Shown piece after piece: positions 16,011 through 24,756 of a DNA stretch of 64,000 nucleotides. The stretch covers positions 62,001 to 126,000 of the forward strand of contig CAYWNA010000003.1 of the NCBI GenBank assembly GCA_964459305.1, given 5' to 3'. The DNA is from CAYWNA01 sp964459305 (GTDB lineage Bacteria > Planctomycetota > Planctomycetia > Pirellulales > Pirellulaceae). The first letter of the stretch is position 1. Each line of letters begins with the position of its first letter. The position numbers were made by a program, and so were the translations under genes. The notes under the pieces were generated by a model. It made no database searches. It saw only the letters and a list, made by a program, of their open reading frames with translations, and was not told where the DNA came from.

Positions 16011-17225
16011 ATGAGCCAGTGTCATTCGTGCGGTCTTGCGGTTGAGATCCTGCTGGATTTCGGAAAACAGCCGTTGAGTAATCGGCTACTGAGCGATCGC
16101 TCACACGACACGCTGGAACATGCCCTTGTCCTCTCGCAGTGCCATGATTGCGGTCTCATCCAAATGGCAGACCCAGTCCCTCCCGTCGTCCTGAAGCCGC
16201 CGGTCGATGTACAATACAATGAGCCGGAACGTCACCTCGACCAAATGACAGACGTTTTATGCGGACTGCCGGGGGTCAGTCGGGACACGAGTTTCTGTGG
16301 GCTGACGTACAAGGACGCATCGCTAGTGGAGCGTTTGCGGGCGCGCGGGTATCCACGAACGGTGTGCCTTGACGCCGCCCAGGCCTTCGGGCCCGATTGC
16401 ACCAGCGGGATGGAGACCATCCAGCAATTCGTCAGCGAAGGCGGCCTAGCTGGTCCGTCCGCTCGCAACGAGAAGCAGGACGTTCTAATCGCTCGCCACA
16501 TTCTGGAACATGCCCACCATCTGCCGGCCTTCATTGCCGGGCTAGCACACATGCTTCATTCGGAAAGCCGCGTTGTGCTAGAGGTCCCTGACTTTACCAA
16601 CAGCCTCACCAACGCGGATTACAGCACCATATGGGAAGAGCACATCGCTTACTTCACGCCGAAAACGTTGAAGAACACTCTGAGATACTCGGGAATGGAA
16701 GTCGAACACTCGTGTTGCTACCCCTACTCGCTGGAGAACTCCATCGTCATGGTGGCACGCCCGGGTGCGGCGAGCGTTGACGTTTTGAAAATGTTTGGCG
16801 ATGCCCGTGCTGAGGAACTGACGCGGGCGCGCAAGTATGCCGTGATGTACCCCACAGTCCGCCAGAAATGGGCGGAGTACTTGGCAGCATTGCGGGCTGA
16901 GGGCAAAAAAGCGGCCCTCTTGGGGGTAGGCCATCTGGCGATTACGTTCATCAATGCGCTCGGACTCGCAGACGGTATCAGCTTCGCGGCCGACGACGAT
17001 CCCAGCAAGCGAAATCGGTTGCTTCCCGGATCACGCCTGCCGGTGTATTCGTCCGACGAATTGTATACACATTCTGTCGCAGTTTGCCTTCTGGGTGTTC
17101 CACCGGAAAGCGAACACAAGGTCCTGAAACGACACAATCGGTTCATCGAAAAGGGCGGCAAGTTCGTGTCCATTTTTCCGGACAGTGCGCTCGCATTGGA
17201 TGACCTACCGAGGCAAGTGGGGTGA
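16011..17225 (+). CDS. Divergent zinc-ribbon C-methyltransferase homologue
   Basis: 404 residues with the same overall layout as the gene at 2121-3380. The zinc domain has CHSCGLAVE and CHDCGLIQM, and the C-terminal domain has AALLGVGHLAITFINAL and FAADDDPSKRN. The middle differs: the expected glycine-rich SAM motif is replaced by TSFCGLTYKDASLVERL, and the active-site motif reads IWEEHIAYF rather than YHEHLCYF. It may bind SAM differently, act on another donor, or be non-catalytic. It begins 35 bases after the methyltransferase gene and its stop (TGA at 17223-17225) is within a few bases of the cupin start, so it belongs to one transcription unit. Confidence 0.8.
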   Translation: MSQCHSCGLAVEILLDFGKQPLSNRLLSDRSHDTLEHALVLSQCHDCGLIQMADPVPPVVLKPPVDVQYNEPERHLDQMTDVLCGLPGVSRDTSFCGLTYKDASLVERLRARGYPRTVCLDAAQAFGPDCTSGMETIQQFVSEGGLAGPSARNEKQDVLIARHILEHAHHLPAFIAGLAHMLHSESRVVLEVPDFTNSLTNADYSTIWEEHIAYFTPKTLKNTLRYSGMEVEHSCCYPYSLENSIVMVARPGAASVDVLKMFGDARAEELTRARKYAVMYPTVRQKWAEYLAALRAEGKKAALLGVGHLAITFINALGLADGISFAADDDPSKRNRLLPGSRLPVYSSDELYTHSVAVCLLGVPPESEHKVLKRHNRFIEKGGKFVSIFPDSALALDDLPRQVG

Positions 17226-17229
17226 GTCC

Positions 17230-17778
17230 ATGGACAAGCTGCGCGAGGTTGGCCCTGGCGTGTTCTATTCCGATTCACCCATCGTGTCGCTTTGCGGCGA
17301 GGAGCTCGATTGGCTCCAGCGCGAGGCGGAATCGAGCCCACTGGGACGAGCGAGGATTTGTGCCCACGCCGATACCGGAGAGAACGTCCACGAAATGCTC
17401 ATTTGTCTCGCTCGCAGGACCTACATCCGCCCCCATTTGCATTTCAAATCGGAGTCCCTTCACGTCATTCGCGGAGCATGCGATCTTGTCTTGTTCGACG
17501 GCAGCGGTGACGTCTTCCGAGTCACAACGCTCGGCGAAGCCGCCACGGGTGAGTCTTTCTATGTCAGGCTTTCGGAGCCAACGTACCACACGCTATTGTT
17601 GAAGACGGATTCTCTGCTATTCCACGAAACGACGCCTGGACCTTTGGACCGTGCAGCGACCTCGCTTGCCCCTTGGGCACCTCCCGAGGAGGACGGAGAA
17701 GCGGTCGCTTCTTTCGTCGAGGAGGTCCGCACATGCGCGGCTCACTGGCTTTCGCATCAACGTACGGAAGAAGCATGA
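17230..17778 (+). CDS. WbuC-family cupin metalloprotein
   Basis: 182 residues. The diagnostic core is RARICAHADTGENVHEML followed by ICLARRTYIRPHLHFKSESL and HVIRGACDLVLFD, with metal-binding His/Glu residues of the cupin barrel. This matches the WbuC family found in O-antigen clusters of enterobacteria, where its chemical role is still uncertain. The start chosen is the ATG at 17230, just past the previous stop, with GGGGTGAG upstream. It is the last plus-strand gene of this run; the next gene is convergent. Confidence 0.85.
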   Translation: MDKLREVGPGVFYSDSPIVSLCGEELDWLQREAESSPLGRARICAHADTGENVHEMLICLARRTYIRPHLHFKSESLHVIRGACDLVLFDGSGDVFRVTTLGEAATGESFYVRLSEPTYHTLLLKTDSLLFHETTPGPLDRAATSLAPWAPPEEDGEAVASFVEEVRTCAAHWLSHQRTEEA

Positions 17779-17801
17779 ACGTCGCCCGAGGGCGATCGCG
17801 T

Positions 17802-19532
17802 TCAGCCGCCTGACGACCCCGTACCTTTCAAGGCTGTCCTGTGGCGATACAGACCTTCGGCCAGGGTCTCGCCGAGAAGGCGGTGACCGAGCGGTGTCAT
17901 GTGATCGTCCGTGGCGAAGTATAGCCGCGTGCCCGATTCAGATGCGGCGCGCAGTTGGTCCAACGGATCAATACACGGGATTTTCTCTCCGGCCGCGAAC
18001 TCCGCAAGCCAGTCATTGATCGTCCGGATGGACGTCATGTCTTCGTTTACCTCGCACCGCAATCCGCTCAGGAAGTCGACCCAGCGTCGCGAGACGGCGT
18101 GCGAAGGAGGAATCGCGAGGATGACCAGTTTGGCGTCGGCGGCTGCGGCGACTTGCCGAATCTCGCGCAAGACGTGCTCACATAACGTCCACTCCTGCCG
18201 CATCGCTTCGGCAGTCTCTGCCCGCGTCACCAGCGAATCCGCAGGACCCTTGGGGTGCAGCATCGCGGCTCGCAACAACCACGGCGACACCTCCCATGCC
18301 AGCCCCTTGTCAATCCAGCCTTTGTTGCGAAGGTGGTGGAGTATCGCCCGCGATTTCTCCGGATCCGGGGCTCCGTCGATATCTCGGGCGAGAAACGGTG
18401 GAGCTAGTGGATTCGACTCACCATACACGGGGCCTCGACACCCCTCTGAAGCCACCGACGACAACGAACCAAGCCGCCGATACGCACCTGTGTAGATAAG
18501 GCTCGCCACACAGGAACCGCCGATGATCTGTTCGCCTGGGGAAGGATGGGACGCCGCGATGTGTTCGCGCAGCGTGGACTCCAACTCTTCGTCGCTGCGC
18601 GTCTTGGCAGGGGGCACGATGGGACAATCGTTCCCCACCAGGAATCCAACGACGATGATTCTGGGCGTGAATTGCACGGCGTATCGGCGCACAAACGTCA
18701 GGTAGTCGCGCAGATTTGCCCCGCCACGGCCCATGTTGACGATCTGCACATCAGCCAACCCATGCTTCTCTCTAAGGACTCGCTCGGCAACGTGGGGGTA
18801 CGTGTCGTCATAGTCAACTCCCCAGCCAAACGTCATGGAGTCGCCGACAACGACGATTCGACTGCCGTTGTCAGCTTCGAGGGGAATCGTGTGCGGTTCG
18901 CGCAGCCCCTGACGATTCGTCACCACGCGTACGTCGAAACTATCAGTGCGGAAACGCACGTTTGTGCTTTTTGGATTGATGTCCCAAAGTGCGAACCGAT
19001 GCCACTGAAGAATCCAGCCGCTTGCTTCTACGGCCAGCAGGGAAACCAGCAGAGAAAAGCCGAGCAGCGCCAGCTTCTTGAGCAAGTCGCGTTGCTCCGC
19101 TTGCGGCCTGCCAGGGAGAATCAGAACGATCTCCCATACGCATACAAGCAATACCGTGGCAGCCAGACTGATCAAAACCGGCAAGGTCATGGGCACGCTA
19201 ATCCATGCCAAGTACACGAGTATGGCCAGCAGACACAGGGGTGGGGCCCATGCCACCATCCACAGCGCGAACCGCCTGAGCCTGACCGCCCGCAGCGCCT
19301 GTTCGATTCGCCCGACCAACTCACTTTTCTGCTTCCACATTCGGCACAGGAACACGGTGGCTGCCAGCAAAAGCAGCACGTCCAGGACGACAAGAAAGAA
19401 GGATCGGTGCGACCACCAACCCAGGATTTCCGGCTGCTGACTTTTGCGCAGCATCAGCAACACGCTGGGGACCCAAAGGAGCAGGTAGCCCAGCAGGAGA
19501 AGCCGTTTGATGTCCGACAGTTTCGCTGCCAC
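17802..19532 (-). CDS. Membrane-anchored SGNH/GDSL hydrolase
   Basis: 576 residues from a GTG preceded by AGGGGG seven bases upstream; a longer in-frame start at 19658 adds a non-membrane stretch without family character. Four or five hydrophobic helices fill the first ~200 residues (for example RLLLLGYLLLWVPSVLLML and LVVLDVLLLLAATVFL). The remainder is an SGNH hydrolase: block I VVVGDSMTFGWGVD with the catalytic Ser, block II GRGGANLRDY, block III VGFLVGNDC, and the C-terminal DDHMTPLGH with the Asp-His pair. Such proteins often add or remove acyl groups on envelope polysaccharides, for example as acetyl-esterases or transferases. It fits the polysaccharide locus; the active site is predicted outside the cytoplasm. 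Confidence 0.85.
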   Translation of the reverse strand: MAAKLSDIKRLLLLGYLLLWVPSVLLMLRKSQQPEILGWWSHRSFFLVVLDVLLLLAATVFLCRMWKQKSELVGRIEQALRAVRLRRFALWMVAWAPPLCLLAILVYLAWISVPMTLPVLISLAATVLLVCVWEIVLILPGRPQAEQRDLLKKLALLGFSLLVSLLAVEASGWILQWHRFALWDINPKSTNVRFRTDSFDVRVVTNRQGLREPHTIPLEADNGSRIVVVGDSMTFGWGVDYDDTYPHVAERVLREKHGLADVQIVNMGRGGANLRDYLTFVRRYAVQFTPRIIVVGFLVGNDCPIVPPAKTRSDEELESTLREHIAASHPSPGEQIIGGSCVASLIYTGAYRRLGSLSSVASEGCRGPVYGESNPLAPPFLARDIDGAPDPEKSRAILHHLRNKGWIDKGLAWEVSPWLLRAAMLHPKGPADSLVTRAETAEAMRQEWTLCEHVLREIRQVAAAADAKLVILAIPPSHAVSRRWVDFLSGLRCEVNEDMTSIRTINDWLAEFAAGEKIPCIDPLDQLRAASESGTRLYFATDDHMTPLGHRLLGETLAEGLYRHRTALKGTGSSGG

Positions 19533-19734
19533 CGTCTGCCCCCTTCGATGTCGTCGCCTTGTCCCAGGCTGCGCATTATGCAATATTTCTCGAAAAGTCC
19601 ACACGCCACTGCGAACAAAGTGGAAAAACAGTCCATTTCCGGACAACTGAGAAGACAACCACCGCAGTTGTCCTTTGCTTGCTTGGGTGGCGACGCATAG
19701 ACCGAGTGCAACGTGGAACGGCGATTTATGATAT

Positions 19735-19835
19735 GCCCGACAAAAGTCGTGGGGTAGGCTTCCAGCCTGTCGGAAGCACAGGAAGAACGACAGGCTGGAA
19801 GCCTATCCCACGTCGTATTTGGAGTTTTGTCGGGC
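19735..19835. repeat. Large nested palindrome, family B
   Basis: Two sets of arms: outer perfect 11-base arms GCCCGACAAAA (19735-19745) and TTTTGTCGGGC (19825-19835), and inner 23-base arms at 19749-19771 and 19789-19811 that contain GGCTTCCAGCCTGTC and its complement, with one mismatch. The GGCTTCCAGCCTGTC core is of a type widely dispersed in planctomycete genomes, as I recall. It sits between two divergent genes, so it could be a cruciform or a transcript hairpin. Confidence 0.9.
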
Positions 19836-19881
19836 GCGTAATCTATGTATCGGCTCTGACTGAATGCGGAGATGCGAAACG

Positions 19882-20832
19882 ATGGACAGTACCACGTTGA
19901 CAGCCGTGATGCCCAACTACAATCACGCCCGCTACCTGCGTGAAGCCATCGAGAGCATCGCCGCGCAGTCGCGGCCCCCGGACGAATTCCTGATCCTCGA
20001 CGATGCATCCACCGATCACAGCCTCCAGATCATCGAACCCTACCTAGGACAGTACCCGTTCATCCGTCTCATTCGCCACGAACGAAATCAAGGTGTGATC
20101 GCGTCTCTTCAACGACTGTTCGAGGAGGCTCGCGGTGACTATCTGTTTTCTGCGGCGGCTGACGACATCCGATTGCCCGGTTTTTTCGAACGGGCCATGC
20201 AAATGGCAGCAAAGTACCCGCAGGCCGGATTGGTCTTCGGTGCGATGGGGATCATCGATCCGGAGGGGAAACAAGTCGATCAGGTCGCGCCCCGGCGGTG
20301 GCATCAACCGCTCTACGCAGAACCAGAGCGATTCCTTCGGGAGTACCTGATGGTGGAGTTGCCATCGAACGCCGCTTGCGGTTCGACGGTCTATCGGCGG
20401 GATGTGCTGATGGAAGTTGGCGGCTTCCTGGATGAACTTGGCTCGTGGTCCGACACGTTCGCTTTTCGCGCGATCGGACTGAAATACGGGGTATGCTACG
20501 TGCCGCACGAACTTGCGCGCTGGCGCCGACAGGAGGGCAGTTTCAGTCAACAGAAGAGTGCCCAACCGAAGGCCATGCTCGATATCATAGCGCGGGCCGC
20601 GCACCTCATGGAGTCCGAGGAGTTACGCGATCGTTTTCCAGCGGCCTACGTGCGCGCATGGCGGCGTGCCTTTCGTTGGCAAGTGATCCGCGAGCACTAT
20701 CTGGGACCTGTGCTCGCGGGCCAACCTTTGCCTTCGCGGACAAGACGCCTGCTGCAGGGGCTTCCGAGGCTCCTGTCAACTCTCCGTTTGCACTGGTATC
20801 GTGGCGATGTCTCCTGCTACGATCGGCATTAG
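19882..20832 (+). CDS. Family 2 glycosyltransferase
   Basis: 316 residues with a GT-A fold start TAVMPNYNHARYLREAIESI, SRPPDEFLILDDASTDHSL, and the metal-binding region in YLFSAAADDI; QEGSFSQQ comes later. GT2 enzymes transfer sugars from nucleotide donors to acceptors at the cytoplasmic face. The ATG at 19882 is preferred over 19864 because GGAGA lies upstream and the fold begins directly after it. The last ~85 codons, plus about 60 bases after the stop, are repeated at 22047-22375. The downstream gap to the TylF-type gene is 384 bases. Confidence 0.9.
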   Translation: MDSTTLTAVMPNYNHARYLREAIESIAAQSRPPDEFLILDDASTDHSLQIIEPYLGQYPFIRLIRHERNQGVIASLQRLFEEARGDYLFSAAADDIRLPGFFERAMQMAAKYPQAGLVFGAMGIIDPEGKQVDQVAPRRWHQPLYAEPERFLREYLMVELPSNAACGSTVYRRDVLMEVGGFLDELGSWSDTFAFRAIGLKYGVCYVPHELARWRRQEGSFSQQKSAQPKAMLDIIARAAHLMESEELRDRFPAAYVRAWRRAFRWQVIREHYLGPVLAGQPLPSRTRRLLQGLPRLLSTLRLHWYRGDVSCYDRH

Positions 20833-20892
20833 CCGGGTCGCTGGCGTTTTCCCCCCAGGACAAGACCTCCATCATGATGGGGATCTCAGTTT
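20560..20892. repeat. Upstream copy of a segmental duplication
   Basis: From about 20560 the 3' end of the glycosyltransferase gene and ~60 bases beyond its stop match 22047-22375 at a constant offset of 1487 bases within the coding part. I count about 32 substitutions in 260 ungapped coding positions. Similarity continues through GGGATCTCAG after the stop, then ends. The intervening DNA holds the TylF-type gene. Confidence 0.85.
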
Positions 20893-21216
20893 TTTCCGGC
20901 AAGGGCACACTTCACCAAAGTTGCTCTCCATTCTTCGGTTTTCTTACTATTCGATCATTCAATCCGTCAGTCTTTCGTCTTCTTGACTGTCCCGCCACTC
21001 CACGTTGCTTCACCCTTCTTCACTCCCTCGCCATCTGGGCTGTAGGGCGGGGCGTTCAACCGTTGTCCGTTGAGCCGGCGGCAGCCAGCGTCAAGAAACG
21101 ACTGCCGACTACTTTTCTTCTCGTCGATCGGTGGTCAAGGTGAACGAAATCGCTATACTCTCCCAAAAAGCCAGCTCTGAAACTCTCTTGCCGACGGTCT
21201 TCGAGAAGGCGTAACA
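20833..21216. other. Intergenic stretch between glycosyltransferase and TylF-type genes
   Basis: The first ~60 bases are the non-coding tail of the duplicated segment. The rest is pyrimidine-rich sequence with no recognisable gene, tRNA or clear terminator. It may hold the promoter of the TylF-type gene, but I cannot place one. Confidence 0.5.
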
Positions 21217-21993
21217 ATGATGATTCTTAACTGGGAGCCGGGCGAACGGATTCGTCGCCTGCCGCGCGTACTGCGACCCTTTGCCCTGCTGTGGAGGAAC
21301 ATCTGGTTCTTTCGGCACAACTATCGACTGCACCGCCAGCGAGTACGCTATGAATCGTCGCCCAGTATCGTCGACGTACTAGAGCACTTGGACATCAGCG
21401 TGGACTACGTATTCGGCGCCGACGTGAACGGCGATGTCGCTGAATTCGGTACGGCTTACGGCACCAGCGCCGGAGCATTGGCGCGCGCGATGAGTCGTTA
21501 TGCGGAACGCAAGCTCTTGCTTTTCGATTCGTTCGAAGGCCTCCCCGAAGCCACGTCGGAAATCGACAGACAGACTCCGATGATCGCCGACGGCATCTGG
21601 GCCGCCGGCGAAAACAAGGTGCTCAGCGAATCACAACTGCGCAGACTTTGCCAACGTTTCTTGGCGTCGGATCGCATTGCCACATACAAGGGCTGGTACG
21701 CTGATACCCTTCCCAATCTGCCGGACTCGGCGCAATTCGCCCTTATGCACATCGATTGTGATTTTTACCAATCCACCATGGACGTACTCGACCCCAGTTT
21801 TCACCGCGGTTTTGTCCAAGAGGGCTGCATCATTTTGTTCGACGATTGGAATTGCAACGCCGCATCGCCGCGATTCGGCGAACGGCGCGCGTGGGCCGAG
21901 ATCGCAGAAAAATATTCGGTTGAATACTCTGATGGCGGACAATACGGATGGGCTTGCCAGAAGTTCATCGTTCATTCTTACAAGCGGTCGTAA
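21217..21993 (+). CDS. TylF/MycF-family O-methyltransferase
   Basis: 258 residues with features of the macrocin O-methyltransferase family. These include VAEFGTAYGTSAGALARAM (SAM motif), LLLFDSFEGLPEAT, the ALMHIDCDFYQSTMDVLD metal-binding segment and IILFDDWNCN. The family methylates sugar hydroxyls in antibiotics and polysaccharides and needs Mg2+. It lies inside the block bounded by the two duplicated glycosyltransferase segments, so it may have entered or moved with that rearrangement. Confidence 0.9.
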   Translation: MMILNWEPGERIRRLPRVLRPFALLWRNIWFFRHNYRLHRQRVRYESSPSIVDVLEHLDISVDYVFGADVNGDVAEFGTAYGTSAGALARAMSRYAERKLLLFDSFEGLPEATSEIDRQTPMIADGIWAAGENKVLSESQLRRLCQRFLASDRIATYKGWYADTLPNLPDSAQFALMHIDCDFYQSTMDVLDPSFHRGFVQEGCIILFDDWNCNAASPRFGERRAWAEIAEKYSVEYSDGGQYGWACQKFIVHSYKRS

Positions 21994-22046
21994 CGCGCGG
22001 CATCTTGTTCCGCCGGTACTTCTATCATTTCGTGCTAACTGGTCCT

Positions 22047-22319
22047 GACGCAACCGGGGCCATGCTCGATATCATAGCACGGGCCGCGCACCTCATGGAG
22101 TCCGAGGAGTTTCGCGATCGTTTTCCAGCGGCCTGCGTGCACGGGTGGCGGCGTGCCTTTCGTTGGCAAGTGATCTGCGAGTACTATCTGGGAACGGTGC
22201 CCGTGGGCCAACCTTTGCCCTCCCGTCTCCGACGCCTATTCCGGGGGCTTCCGAGGCTCCTGTCAGCTCTCCGTTTGCTCTGGTATCGCGGCGACCTCTC
22301 CTGCTACCATGGACGTTAG
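22047..22319 (+). pseudogene. Duplicated C-terminal fragment of the family 2 glycosyltransferase
   Basis: About 86 in-frame codons matching the C-terminus of the gene at 19882-20832 (LDIIARAAHLMESEEFRDRF here versus the same with EELRDRF there), ending at the equivalent stop. There is no glycosyltransferase catalytic part in front of it; the sequence before 22047 is the tail of the TylF-type gene's spacer. The frame is intact and the stop is conserved. Similarity carries on to about 22375, right at the flippase start. It is a gene fragment, not a working enzyme. Confidence 0.85.
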
Positions 22320-22373
22320 TCGGGCTGCGGGTATCGTCCCGGGACAAAACTTCCATTAGGTTGCGGATCTCAA

Positions 22374-23735
22374 GTGAACGATGTCTCTTCTCGTGGGCCT
22401 TTGCGCCGCTTTGTGAACCGCCTGGAAGTCGACCGGGCTGTCTTCTACTCCATCTGCCTGCGAATCTGGCAACTGCTAGCTGGGCCGATCAGCATGGTAC
22501 TGATCGCGTCGTATTTCAGCCCGGAGGTCCAAGGCTACTACTACACCTTCGCCAGCCTGATGGCGCTGCAGTCGTTCTTCGAATTGGGATTCAGTATTGT
22601 CGTAATCAATGTCAGCAGCCACGAGTGGCTCCACCTGAAATTGGTCGATCGCGGGTTCATTGTCGGCGATAATGCGTCCCTTTCGCGGCTCGCCAGCCTG
22701 GGACGGCTCCTTTTTCGATGGTACGGGGTCGCGTCATGTCTGTTCTTCGTCGTGGTCGGGACCGGTGGAGCCCTGTTTCTGAGTCTGAAGGACTTCGGGA
22801 CGATTCCATGGCATTCGCCTTGGATGGTTCTAGTGCTGCTGACGGCCGGGTTGCTTTGGGTCCTGCCATTTGTCTCTCTGTTGGAGGGATGTGGGCAAAT
22901 CGCAGTTGTGAACCGCTATCGCGTCTATCAAGCGGTCACGACGAACATCGTCGTCTGGACGTGTATTGTGCTTGGCGCAGAGTTGTGGACGGCTGTTGCG
23001 GCTTCGGCGGCGCGGCTGGCGTGGGATGTGGTTTTGGTTCTAGTTCGCTATGGCCGGTTCTTCCGCACGCTCGTTCAATCGTTAGGAGAGGCGCGGCTGC
23101 ACTGGCGAACAGACGTCTGGCCTATGCAATGGCGACTTGCCGTCGGCGGCGTGTTCAGCTACTTCGCATTCGCGCTGTTCACGCCCCTGATGTTCCACTA
23201 TCACGGCCCGTCTGTCGCCGGCCAAATGGGCATGACTTGGCAACTCATGGTCATGCTGCAGGCCGTCGCTTTGGCCTGGGTGCAGGCACGAGTTCCGCTT
23301 CTCGGCAGGCTCATTGCGAAAGGCGATCTCAAGGAACGTGACCGCGTGTTCTTCAGGCTGACGTGGATTTCGTTGCTGGTGGTTTCTATCGGCGCCGTGG
23401 TGCTATGGCTGGCCGTTTGGGGACTGTACTATCTCGACATCCGGCTCGCCACAAGAATGCTTCCCCCGCTTCCGACGGCACTGTTTCTTCTGGCGATTGT
23501 TATCTTTCATTTCCCCAGCTGCCAGGCCCTTTACCTACGAGCCCACAAGCGAGAACCGCTGCTTGCGATTACCGTGACGGCCAGCCTGCTGATCGGTGGC
23601 GCGGTCTGGTGGTTCGGCAGTCGCACCGGCCCTCTGGGGGCAGCGTGCGCTTATCTAGTCATCGTGACTTGTGTCGTCTTTCCTTGGCAGACGCTGGTTT
23701 GGTGGCGCAACCGCAAATCCTACGGTCTTGACTAG
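22374..23735 (+). CDS. Polysaccharide flippase-like membrane protein (Wzx/MATE-type)
   Basis: 453 residues with about twelve hydrophobic helices, for example LLAGPISMVLIASYFSPEVQ, VVLWLAVWGLYYLDIRLA and ITVTASLLIGGAVWWFG. Layout and the N-terminal IWQLLAGPISMVLIA helix followed by FSPEVQGYYYTFASL resemble O-antigen/teichoic-acid exporters of the MOP superfamily, which flip lipid-linked sugars to the outer face. The start is a GTG lying just at the end of the duplicated segment. It is the last plus-strand gene of the locus. Confidence 0.8.
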   Translation: MNDVSSRGPLRRFVNRLEVDRAVFYSICLRIWQLLAGPISMVLIASYFSPEVQGYYYTFASLMALQSFFELGFSIVVINVSSHEWLHLKLVDRGFIVGDNASLSRLASLGRLLFRWYGVASCLFFVVVGTGGALFLSLKDFGTIPWHSPWMVLVLLTAGLLWVLPFVSLLEGCGQIAVVNRYRVYQAVTTNIVVWTCIVLGAELWTAVAASAARLAWDVVLVLVRYGRFFRTLVQSLGEARLHWRTDVWPMQWRLAVGGVFSYFAFALFTPLMFHYHGPSVAGQMGMTWQLMVMLQAVALAWVQARVPLLGRLIAKGDLKERDRVFFRLTWISLLVVSIGAVVLWLAVWGLYYLDIRLATRMLPPLPTALFLLAIVIFHFPSCQALYLRAHKREPLLAITVTASLLIGGAVWWFGSRTGPLGAACAYLVIVTCVVFPWQTLVWWRNRKSYGLD

Positions 23736-23761
23736 CGAACGGCCTTCCCCTGCAACTGATC

Positions 23762-24673
23762 CTATTTCAGCCTTCCCACACGTTTCAGACCCCAAGGCTT
23801 TCGATGAGTACCGCCCAGGAGATAGCGGCGAACGAAGGTCTTCAGCGGCGTTGGTATCAGTCGCTTCAGCTTCCGGGCAAGAGAATCGGACTCCTCGTCG
23901 TCGACGCCATCCTTTGAGTCCGCCGGAGCAAACACGTTGGCATAGTACGACTGCAACGGCGTTTTCTCCACGGTCGAACTGGCCGATTTCTCCGCAATCA
24001 GAATCGCCAGGAGTCGCGTATTTGACATCATCACTACGGGCTGTCGTCTCACGTTCACTTCAAACAACTCCCACGGACCCGGTTGATTTCCGCGCGAGAC
24101 CTCTTCTGCGACATATGCCTTGAGGTCGGCATAGCCGTTGGCAGCGTAGTAGTCAATCAGCAGCGTCGGACTGCATTGATAGAAGCCGTGATTGGCGTAG
24201 TTGTTTGCCGGAGTGACGTGGATAACGCGTCCCCCCGGCTTAAGCATTCGGCCAATGTTCATGAGCGCCGAACGCATGTCGAAAACGTGCTCGATCGTGC
24301 CGGAATCCAGTATCACGTCGAAACGGCATGTCAACTCGTCCGGCACGGTTTTGTTGAGATCCAAAATGATCTCGGCCTCTTCAAAGTCTGAAAAGTCCAA
24401 CGCGTGTACGTCGCCGGCGCCCAGCAATCTGAAAAACGCCACGTCGCTGGTATTCTCCTCCAGAGGCGTCCCGCGCCAGGCTGGTATGTTACTCTGAAGA
24501 TCAACATCGGGCGGCAAGGCCGTGGGCGAAACGCCTTCCTGCCGGCAGATATCGAGGAGTTCCTGATACGTGGCGTAGACACACTGGCGCCCCAGTGTCA
24601 ACACCGAGCCGTGTAGTGGTTTGCGCCGATGTTCGCGAACCAGAAAACGAAGGGCCGCTCTAGACAGTCCCAT
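23762..24673 (-). CDS. Class I SAM methyltransferase
   Basis: 303 residues. The first residues resemble a lipid/sugar methyltransferase (TLGRQCVYATYQELL). Later motifs are ALDFSDFEEAEIILDLNK, FDVILDSGTIEHVFD and LKPGGRVIHVTPANNY, which mark the SAM-binding and catalytic region of Methyltransf_11-type enzymes. The first glycine motif is weak (AFFRLLGAGDVHALDFSD). The ATG at 24673 was chosen because upstream in-frame codons lack family character. It is convergent with the flippase and lies 83 bases from the accC end; it may belong to the sugar locus or stand alone. Confidence 0.8.
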   Translation of the reverse strand: MGLSRAALRFLVREHRRKPLHGSVLTLGRQCVYATYQELLDICRQEGVSPTALPPDVDLQSNIPAWRGTPLEENTSDVAFFRLLGAGDVHALDFSDFEEAEIILDLNKTVPDELTCRFDVILDSGTIEHVFDMRSALMNIGRMLKPGGRVIHVTPANNYANHGFYQCSPTLLIDYYAANGYADLKAYVAEEVSRGNQPGPWELFEVNVRRQPVVMMSNTRLLAILIAEKSASSTVEKTPLQSYYANVFAPADSKDGVDDEESDSLARKLKRLIPTPLKTFVRRYLLGGTHRKPWGLKRVGRLK

Positions 24674-24756
24674 GCAAACGGACTCCCAAGTCGTTCTTGG
24701 ATGACCACTCGGCCGGTCCCGCCGGGCGGCTCGCGACCATGGGGCGAGCGTGCCTC

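Noticed and set aside
18546..19700. 384-codon plus-strand frame
   Set aside because: Antisense to the SGNH hydrolase gene; its Gln/His-rich translation is typical of reverse-frame reading of a GC-rich gene.
20893..22046. Insertion sequence or transposon between the duplicated segments
   Set aside because: No transposase and no terminal inverted repeats; the block contains only a methyltransferase gene and spacer.
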